Made by a program: the position numbers and the translations under genes. A DNA stretch of 64,000 nucleotides, taken from Exiguobacterium sp. KRL4 (GTDB taxonomy: Bacteria; Bacillota; Bacilli; Exiguobacteriales; Exiguobacteriaceae). The notes beneath the pieces are model-generated. The model had not been told where the DNA came from, did no database searches, and saw nothing but the letters and a program-made list of their open reading frames with translations. The stretch spans positions 62,001-126,000 of the forward strand of contig NZ_MOLV01000004.1 in the NCBI RefSeq assembly GCF_001870785.1, in the 5' to 3' direction. Shown one piece after another: positions 58,124-64,000 of this stretch (position 1 is the stretch's first letter; each line of letters starts with the position of its first letter).

Positions 58124-59046
58124 TGAATGAACAAAATGAATGGGCTGTAAAAGCCAATGGTGCAACAGGACGAATCGATAAATGGTTAGCAGAACAACAA
58201 GACTGGTCACGTTCACAAGTACAGGACTGGTTAAAAGCAGGTCATGTCGAAGTCGATGGTCGAATCGTCAAACCGAACTATAAGATGTCCGGAACGGAAG
58301 AAATCCTCGTCCGGATACCGGAAGCGGTTGAACTGGAAGTCTTACCGGAAAACATCCCGCTTGACGTCGTCTATGAAGACAGTGATGTCATCGTCATCAA
58401 TAAACCAAAAGGCATGGTCGTCCATCCGGCAGCAGGACATGTATCCGGGACACTCGTCAATGCGTTACTTCACCACTGCCAGGATTTATCCGGCATCAAC
58501 GGGGTAAAACGTCCGGGGATCGTCCACCGGATCGACAAGGATACATCCGGTCTCTTGATGGTTGCTAAAAATGACTTGGCGCATGAATCACTTGCGCAAC
58601 AACTAAAAGACAAAACGACGGAACGTCTTTATATCGCATTAGTGCATGGAGAAATTCCCCATGAACTCGGGACGATCGAAGCACCGGTTGGTCGTGATAA
58701 AAACGACCGTCAACGGATGACGGTGACGGATAAAAATTCAAAAGCTGCCGTGACGCACTTCCGTGTTCTCGAGCGCTATGAAGGGTTCACGGTCGTCGAA
58801 TGTAAGCTCGAGACAGGACGGACGCACCAAATTCGTGTCCACATGCGTTACATCGGTTTCCCGCTTGCCGGAGATCCGAAATATGGACCACGGAAGACGA
58901 TGAAAATGAACGGTCAAGCGCTTCATGCCGCGGTTCTTGGATTTAAGCACCCACGCACTGGCGAAATGCTGAACTTTGAGGCGCCTTTGCCGGAAGAGAT
59001 GACGTTTGAGATCAGTCAGTTGAAAAAACTTGAATTAGAGTCTTGA
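58123..59046 (+). CDS. ylyB: Pseudouridine synthase of the RluD family (YlyB)
   Basis: The 307-residue protein has an N-terminal S4 domain (RIDKWLAEQQDWSRSQVQDWLKAGHVEVDG), a linker, and the RluA-type catalytic domain with RPGIVHRIDKDTSGLLMVAKN, where the Asp in HRIDKDTSG is the nucleophile, plus ETGRTHQIRVHM. It isomerises uridines, probably in 23S rRNA. The ATG shares a base with the lspA stop (TAATG), so they are coupled, as in B. subtilis. Confidence 0.93.
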   Translation: MNEQNEWAVKANGATGRIDKWLAEQQDWSRSQVQDWLKAGHVEVDGRIVKPNYKMSGTEEILVRIPEAVELEVLPENIPLDVVYEDSDVIVINKPKGMVVHPAAGHVSGTLVNALLHHCQDLSGINGVKRPGIVHRIDKDTSGLLMVAKNDLAHESLAQQLKDKTTERLYIALVHGEIPHELGTIEAPVGRDKNDRQRMTVTDKNSKAAVTHFRVLERYEGFTVVECKLETGRTHQIRVHMRYIGFPLAGDPKYGPRKTMKMNGQALHAAVLGFKHPRTGEMLNFEAPLPEEMTFEISQLKKLELES

Positions 59047-59071
59047 CGTTTTTCTAATAAAACGGTAGAGT
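59043..59071 (+). promoter_or_regulatory. Predicted pyr operon promoter
   Basis: TTGACG (59043-59048), a 17-base spacer and TAGAGT (59066-59071). The -35 overlaps the ylyB stop codon. Transcription would start near 59078, at the head of the PyrR leader. Confidence 0.65.
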
Positions 59072-59146
59072 ATCACCTAGAGAGCGATGCGAGACATCTG
59101 CCTCGAACAACCGGTCGTCCGCGTTGACGATCCTACCCATAGCACA

Positions 59147-59819
<673 letters not shown>

Positions 59820-59828
59820 ACACAAATA

Positions 59829-59859
59829 CCTTTAACGTGGTCCAGAGAGACCAGAAAGG
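59829..59859 (+). promoter_or_regulatory. PyrR binding loop 2, pairing with the pyrP ribosome site
   Basis: Lower stem CCTTT (59829-59833) pairs with AAAGG (59855-59859), which is part of the pyrP Shine-Dalgarno AGAAAGGGAG. Upper stem GGTC/GACC closes the hexaloop CAGAGA (59843-59848). The 51-base pyrR-pyrP gap has no terminator. The design suggests that PyrR holds the ribosome site shut. Confidence 0.75.
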
Positions 59860-59870
59860 GAGTTATCCTT

Positions 59871-61187
59871 ATGAAAACCCACACAGCGATTCTTGATGTA
59901 CAAGAACGGCCAAAACACCCCCTCCAGTGGCTGATGCTCAGCCTTCAACATGTCTTCGCGATGTTTGGCGCGACGGTCCTTGTTCCGTTATTGACGGGAC
60001 TGAACACGTCCGTTGCCCTCGTCGCGAGCGGAGTCGGCACTTTGATTTTCCTCGCCGTCACACGCTTTAAAGTCCCGACGTACTTAGGTTCAAGTTTTGC
60101 TTATATCGTTCCGATCATTGCCGTCAGTGAACGCTGGGGAGTCGAGGATGCGCTTGTCGGCGGAATGGTCGCAGGGCTGGTCTACGGAATTGTTTCTCTG
60201 GTCATCACGTATACCGGTGTCGGTTGGCTGATGAAACTCTTGCCGCCGGTCGTCATCGGACCCGTCATCATGGTCATCGGCTTATCACTTGCTCCGACTG
60301 CTGTCAACATGGCGATGAATGATGCGGACGGTAACTACAGCGGTACCTTGTTCTTTGTCGCCTTGACGACACTTGCCGTCACGTTGCTTGCCATGACGTA
60401 CTTCAAAGGAATGTGGAGTACAGTGCCGATCCTGTTCGGCATTCTGACGGGATACCTGGCCGCTGTCGCTGTGGGAATCGTCGATTTCACTTCACTGAAA
60501 CAAGCAAGTTTCTTCCAGATTCCGAACTTTACGGTACCGTTCCTGGATTACTCCCCAACCTTGAACTGGGCAGCACTTGCGCTCATCGTCCCTGTCACGC
60601 TTGTCACCTTGACAGAACACATCGGAGAACAAAAAGTGACATCACGGATCATCGGGCGCGAGACGCTTCTTGATCCGGGTATGCACCGGACGGTTCTCGG
60701 AGACGGTTTGGCGAAGACGATTGCGTCGATGCTCGGTGGTCCACCGGTGACGACGTACGGTGAAAATAACGGTGTCATGGCCATCACCCGCGTCTACAGC
60801 GTCTTTGTCCTCGGGGGAGCAGCCGTTCTTGCCATCAGCTTCGGTTTCCTTGGCTATGTCGAAGGGTTCATCAAAACGATTCCGACACCTGTCATGGGTG
60901 GCATCAGTATCTTATTATTCGGTGTCATCGCGTCAAACGGTCTCCGGACATTGGTTGAAAGTAAAGTCGATCTTGCAGACAAACGAAACTTGACGATTAC
61001 GGCCGTCATCCTCGTCATTGGAATCGGTGGGGCCGCTTTAAAAATTGGCAACTTCTCGTTAGAAGGAATGGCACTAGCGACAATTCTAGGTATCCTCCTG
61101 AATCTGGTCTTACCGAAAACGAATACCGAAGTGGAAGAAAAGGAACAAGAAACACAACAACCGAAACGAGCAGCTAACGACTTTTAA
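59871..61187 (+). CDS. pyrP: Uracil permease PyrP
   Basis: The 438-residue nucleobase:cation symporter (NCS2/UraA family) has about 14 membrane segments. It starts KHPLQWLMLSLQHVFAMFGATVLVPLLTGL, and shows the QHVFAMFG motif, TEHIGEQKVTS (substrate Glu/His region) and GGPPVTTYGENNGVMAITRV typical of uracil transporters. The tail is a polar EEKEQETQQ stretch. Its stop codon lies within binding loop 3. Confidence 0.95.
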   Translation: MKTHTAILDVQERPKHPLQWLMLSLQHVFAMFGATVLVPLLTGLNTSVALVASGVGTLIFLAVTRFKVPTYLGSSFAYIVPIIAVSERWGVEDALVGGMVAGLVYGIVSLVITYTGVGWLMKLLPPVVIGPVIMVIGLSLAPTAVNMAMNDADGNYSGTLFFVALTTLAVTLLAMTYFKGMWSTVPILFGILTGYLAAVAVGIVDFTSLKQASFFQIPNFTVPFLDYSPTLNWAALALIVPVTLVTLTEHIGEQKVTSRIIGRETLLDPGMHRTVLGDGLAKTIASMLGGPPVTTYGENNGVMAITRVYSVFVLGGAAVLAISFGFLGYVEGFIKTIPTPVMGGISILLFGVIASNGLRTLVESKVDLADKRNLTITAVILVIGIGGAALKIGNFSLEGMALATILGILLNLVLPKTNTEVEEKEQETQQPKRAANDF

Positions 61188-61285
61188 GACGTTCCAGAGA
61201 GAACGATAAAGTGGAGGCCCTTCAGAAACAGGTGGCAACATCTGTCTTCTTCAGCGCACCTTCACATCAGAAGGTGCGCTTTTTT
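61180..61285 (+). promoter_or_regulatory. PyrR attenuator between pyrP and pyrB (binding loop 3 plus terminator)
   Basis: Lower stem ACTTT (61180-61184) with AAAGT (61208-61212), upper stem GTTC/GAAC around CAGAGA. The terminator is AGCGCACCTT (61253-61262) with AAGGTGCGCT (61271-61280) and a T-run. Both stems differ from loops 1 and 2 by paired changes. Confidence 0.88.
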
Positions 61286-61307
61286 GCGGCCCAAAGGAGA
61301 GAAAAAC

Positions 61308-62225
61308 ATGCAGACACGACAACGGATTGCCCATTTTACGAGTCTTGACGAACTATCGACAAAAGAGATTGAACGGTTGATTGAGCGGGGACTACAACTG
61401 AAAAAAGGAGCACCCGTCCAACCGCTTCCGACGAAAACCGTCGCCAACTTATTTTTTGAACATTCGACACGCACCAAATGTTCGTTTGACATGGCGGAAC
61501 ATCATCTCGGACTGCACGTTCTGCCGTTTGAGACAGCAACCTCTTCCGTTCAAAAAGGTGAGACGTTACTCGATACGTGTAAAACGTTACAGGCGATCGG
61601 AGTTGATGCACTCGTCATCCGTCACGGAGACACCGGCTACTACGAACAGTTACAATATCATTTGTCCATTCCGATCATCAATGCCGGGGACGGAAGCGGA
61701 CAGCATCCATCACAATCGTTGCTGGATTTGATGACGATGTATGAAGTGTACGGCAATGTGATCGACAAGACAGTGGTCATCTGCGGAGATCTCAGACATA
61801 GCCGTGTCGCAAGGTCCAATGCCCATGTCTTACAACGATTAGGGGCAACGGTGATTGGGTCTGGTCCTCGTGAATGGTTCGATGAGACGATGGGAATCGA
61901 ATACCGAGAGATTGACGAGGCGTTTGCAAGTAGCGATATCATCATGTTGCTCCGCGTCCAGCACGAACGTCATCTTGCCGATCAAGACTTTCGTGCAACG
62001 GATTATCATCAGCACTACGGATTGACTCACAAACGGATGGAACTGCTTCGTCCAAGCGCCATCATCTTACATCCTGCTCCCATCAATCGTGGTGTTGAAA
62101 TTGCTGGAGAACTCGTCGAACATCCACAATCACGGATCTTTGATCAGATGACGAACGGTGTATTTGCACGAATGGCGATTTTAGAACGGGCTTTTGAGAC
62201 CTCAACGACAAAGGAGACGATATAA
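61308..62225 (+). CDS. pyrB: Aspartate carbamoyltransferase catalytic subunit
   Basis: The 305-residue transcarbamylase has the carbamoyl phosphate loop HSTRTK with S53-T54-R55-T56, the KGETLLDT loop, [37 protein letters not shown] and [11 protein letters not shown]. It forms carbamoyl aspartate. No pyrI regulatory gene follows, as usual in Firmicutes. ATG at 61308 follows AAAGGAGAG. It is two bases from pyrC. Confidence 0.97.
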   Translation: MQTRQRIAHFTSLDELSTKEIERLIERGLQLKKGAPVQPLPTKTVANLFFEHSTRTKCSFDMAEHHLGLHVLPFETATSSVQKGETLLDTCKTLQAIGVDALVIRHGDTGYYEQLQYHLSIPIINAGDGSGQHPSQSLLDLMTMYEVYGNVIDKTVVICGDLRHSRVARSNAHVLQRLGATVIGSGPREWFDETMGIEYREIDEAFASSDIIMLLRVQHERHLADQDFRATDYHQHYGLTHKRMELLRPSAIILHPAPINRGVEIAGELVEHPQSRIFDQMTNGVFARMAILERAFETSTTKETI

Positions 62226-62226
62226 G

Positions 62227-63498
62227 ATGGCAATCCGAATTGATCATGCAAAGTGGTACAAAAATGGGGAACTGCAAGAGTCGAGCATTCGCATCGAAAA
62301 TGGCGTCTTTACGGATCTCTATACGACACCAATCGAGACGGATCAGGTGATTGATGCAAAAGATTATTTGGTTGCACCTGGTTTTGTTGATATCCACGTC
62401 CATTTACGCGAACCGGGCGGCGAGCATAAAGAGACGATCGCGACCGGGACGGCAGCAGCGGCAGCAGGCGGGTTTACGACGATTTGTCCGATGCCCAACA
62501 CACGACCGGTTCCGGACGATCGGGAGACGCTTGACGCACTTGTTAAAAAGATTGAAGAGACGGCATCCGTCCGTGTTTTCCCTTATGCGGCGATTTCAAA
62601 AAATCAGCTAGGGCAGGAACTCGTCGCGTTCGAACAGTTGACCGATGCCTTCGCCTTCACGGATGACGGAGTGGGTGTCCAAAGTGCTGCCGTCATGCGA
62701 GAAGCGATGACACGCGCTGTTGCCGTCAATAAAAGTATCATCGCCCATTGTGAGGATGATTCGCTCAAGGCAGGTTGTGTCCATGAAGGGGCATACAGCC
62801 GACGAGAAGGATTACAAGGGATTCCATCACTCGCGGAAAGCATTCATATCGCCCGCGATGTCTTGATTGCGGAAGCGACCGGTTGTCATTATCATGTCTG
62901 TCATGTTTCGACGAAGGAATCCGTCCGGGTGATCCGGGATGCGAAACGGGCAGGCACTCGGGTGACGGCGGAAGTCACGCCGCATCATCTTGTCTTGACG
63001 GAGGACGACATCGTCGGACGCGATCCAAACTTCAAGATGAACCCGCCACTTCGGAACGAAGCAGATCGCCAAGCCCTGCTCGAAGGTCTACTGGACGGGA
63101 CAATCGATTGTATCGCGACCGATCATGCCCCGCATGCAGCAGAGGAAAAAGCACTTGGTATCGAGCGCGCACCGTTCGGAATTACTGGATTTGAGACGGC
63201 CTTTCCCCTGCTTTATACGAAACTGGTCGAACCCGGTATCTTACCGCTTGACCGGTTGTTGGACTGGATGTCACGCAGACCGGCCGATTTGTTTGCTTTA
63301 CCGTACGGACGGATTGAAGTCGGCGCACCCGCCGATCTTGTCCTGCTCGACCTTCAGACGGCTCGAACGGTACAACCGGACCAGTTTCTCTCGAAAGGGA
63401 AAAACACACCATTTCGTGGGGAACAATTAACGGGCTACCCGATCTTGACGCTCGTCGGTGGAGAAATTGTATTCAAGGGGGAAATGACACATGTCTAA
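62227..63498 (+). CDS. pyrC: Dihydroorotase (class I, PyrC)
   Basis: The 423-residue amidohydrolase has the metal-binding HxH at H57/H59 in [22 protein letters not shown], the [10 protein letters not shown] His, CHVSTKES, and the catalytic aspartate in IATDHAPH. It cyclises carbamoyl aspartate to dihydroorotate. It starts two bases after pyrB and its end overlaps carA by 8 bases, so these genes are translated as one set. Confidence 0.97.
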   Translation: MAIRIDHAKWYKNGELQESSIRIENGVFTDLYTTPIETDQVIDAKDYLVAPGFVDIHVHLREPGGEHKETIATGTAAAAAGGFTTICPMPNTRPVPDDRETLDALVKKIEETASVRVFPYAAISKNQLGQELVAFEQLTDAFAFTDDGVGVQSAAVMREAMTRAVAVNKSIIAHCEDDSLKAGCVHEGAYSRREGLQGIPSLAESIHIARDVLIAEATGCHYHVCHVSTKESVRVIRDAKRAGTRVTAEVTPHHLVLTEDDIVGRDPNFKMNPPLRNEADRQALLEGLLDGTIDCIATDHAPHAAEEKALGIERAPFGITGFETAFPLLYTKLVEPGILPLDRLLDWMSRRPADLFALPYGRIEVGAPADLVLLDLQTARTVQPDQFLSKGKNTPFRGEQLTGYPILTLVGGEIVFKGEMTHV

Positions 63499-64000
63499 AC
63501 GGACGTTGATTTTAGAGGATGGAATGGTTTTTGAAGGAGAAGCGTTTGGTTCGAGCGAGGTGACGATGGGAGAGGTGGTCTTCCAGACGGGGATGACAGG
63601 GTATCAAGAGATGTTATCCGATCCTTCCTACTGTGATCAAATGATTGTTTTAACCAATCCGTTGATTGGCAACTACGGCATGAACCGCGATGACTATGAA
63701 ACGACCCGACCACTTGCGAAAGCGCTGATTGTCCGGGAAGTCTGTCACACACCATCGAACTTCCGCTCCCAGACGTCTCTTGCAGCGGCATTAGAGGAGT
63801 TCAACATTCCCGGGCTGACAGGAATCGATACCCGTCAGTTGACCCGACATTTGCGCTCAAAAGGAGTCATGCGGGGACTCCTCGTCGATGGAGCGTATGA
63901 TTTGTCCGAGCAACTGAAACGGATTCAACAGATGACGCTTGCGACCGATCAAGTCAAGCGGGCTTCGACGGAACGGGCCTATGTCATTCCGGGTGCCGGT
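63491..64000 (+). CDS. carA: Carbamoyl-phosphate synthase small subunit, pyrimidine-specific (N-terminal part)
   Basis: The frame opens with ATG at 63491 (AAGGGGGAAA upstream) and stays open to the right edge, about 170 residues. It shows the CarA N-terminal domain: [46 protein letters not shown] and [17 protein letters not shown]. The glutaminase domain lies beyond the window. It is equivalent to pyrAA in Bacillus and supplies ammonia for carbamoyl phosphate. Confidence 0.96.
   Translation, partial: MSKRTLILEDGMVFEGEAFGSSEVTMGEVVFQTGMTGYQEMLSDPSYCDQMIVLTNPLIGNYGMNRDDYETTRPLAKALIVREVCHTPSNFRSQTSLAAALEEFNIPGLTGIDTRQLTRHLRSKGVMRGLLVDGAYDLSEQLKRIQQMTLATDQVKRASTERAYVIPGAG

Overview
The window is a 64 kb piece of core chromosome from a low-to-mid GC Firmicute of the order Bacillales. 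The gene order follows, from memory, the pdh-to-pyr segment of the Bacillus subtilis map: pdhABCD, speA, yktA, yktC, the yla genes, typA, ftsW, pycA, the cta genes, the ylb genes, the division and cell wall (dcw) cluster, ftsAZ, the ylm genes, divIVA, ileS, lspA and pyr. Sporulation genes found in this segment of B. subtilis (spoVD, spoVE, spoIIGA-sigE-sigG, ylbO/rsfA, ylbJ, ylaJ) are missing at every expected position. That pattern and the protein style suggest a non-sporulating genus such as Exiguobacterium. The genus is an inference. No phage, insertion sequence, CRISPR array, tRNA or rRNA was seen.

Layout. 1-4.3 kb: pyruvate dehydrogenase operon (pdhA truncated at the left edge). 4.4-8.2 kb: DUF3055 protein, a SpeA-type decarboxylase on the minus strand, UPF0223 protein YktA, a small unknown gene, an inositol monophosphatase and YlaF. 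8.3-14.9 kb: typA, ylaH, a soluble sugar dehydrogenase-like lipoprotein, ylaI, ylaL, a PIN-PhoH protein, a conserved unknown and ylaN. 15-21 kb: ftsW, pyruvate carboxylase and an inserted photolyase. 21-29.7 kb: ctaA divergent from ctaBCDEF, ctaG, ctaM and scoI, which together make and mature a caa3-type cytochrome c oxidase and its heme A. 29.7-31 kb: a minus-strand YugN-like and ATP-grasp pair. 31-38.8 kb: ylbF, ylbG, rsmD, coaD, ylbL, tmcAL (minus), ylbN-rpmF, panE, DUF3397 and bshC. 38.9-50.9 kb: a compact dcw cluster, rsmH-ftsL-pbpB-murF-mraY-murD-murG-divIB-ftsA-ftsZ, with no mraZ, murE, spoVE or murB. 51-54.5 kb: pgeF, ylmE, sepF, ylmG, ylmH, divIVA. 54.5-59 kb: T-box-controlled ileS, then lspA and an RluD-family gene. 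59-64 kb: the pyr operon (pyrR, pyrP, pyrB, pyrC, start of carA).

The main regulatory observations concern RNA. The pyr operon carries three PyrR binding-loop hairpins with the same CNGNGA hexaloop and covarying upper and lower stems. The first and third sit before intrinsic terminators. The second has no terminator and pairs directly with the Shine-Dalgarno sequence of pyrP, which points to translational rather than transcriptional control. The ileS T-box leader appears to be driven by a near-consensus promoter lying inside the last codons of divIVA. The convergent genes ylbL and tmcAL overlap at their 3' ends, and a terminator for ylbL lies inside the tmcAL coding sequence.
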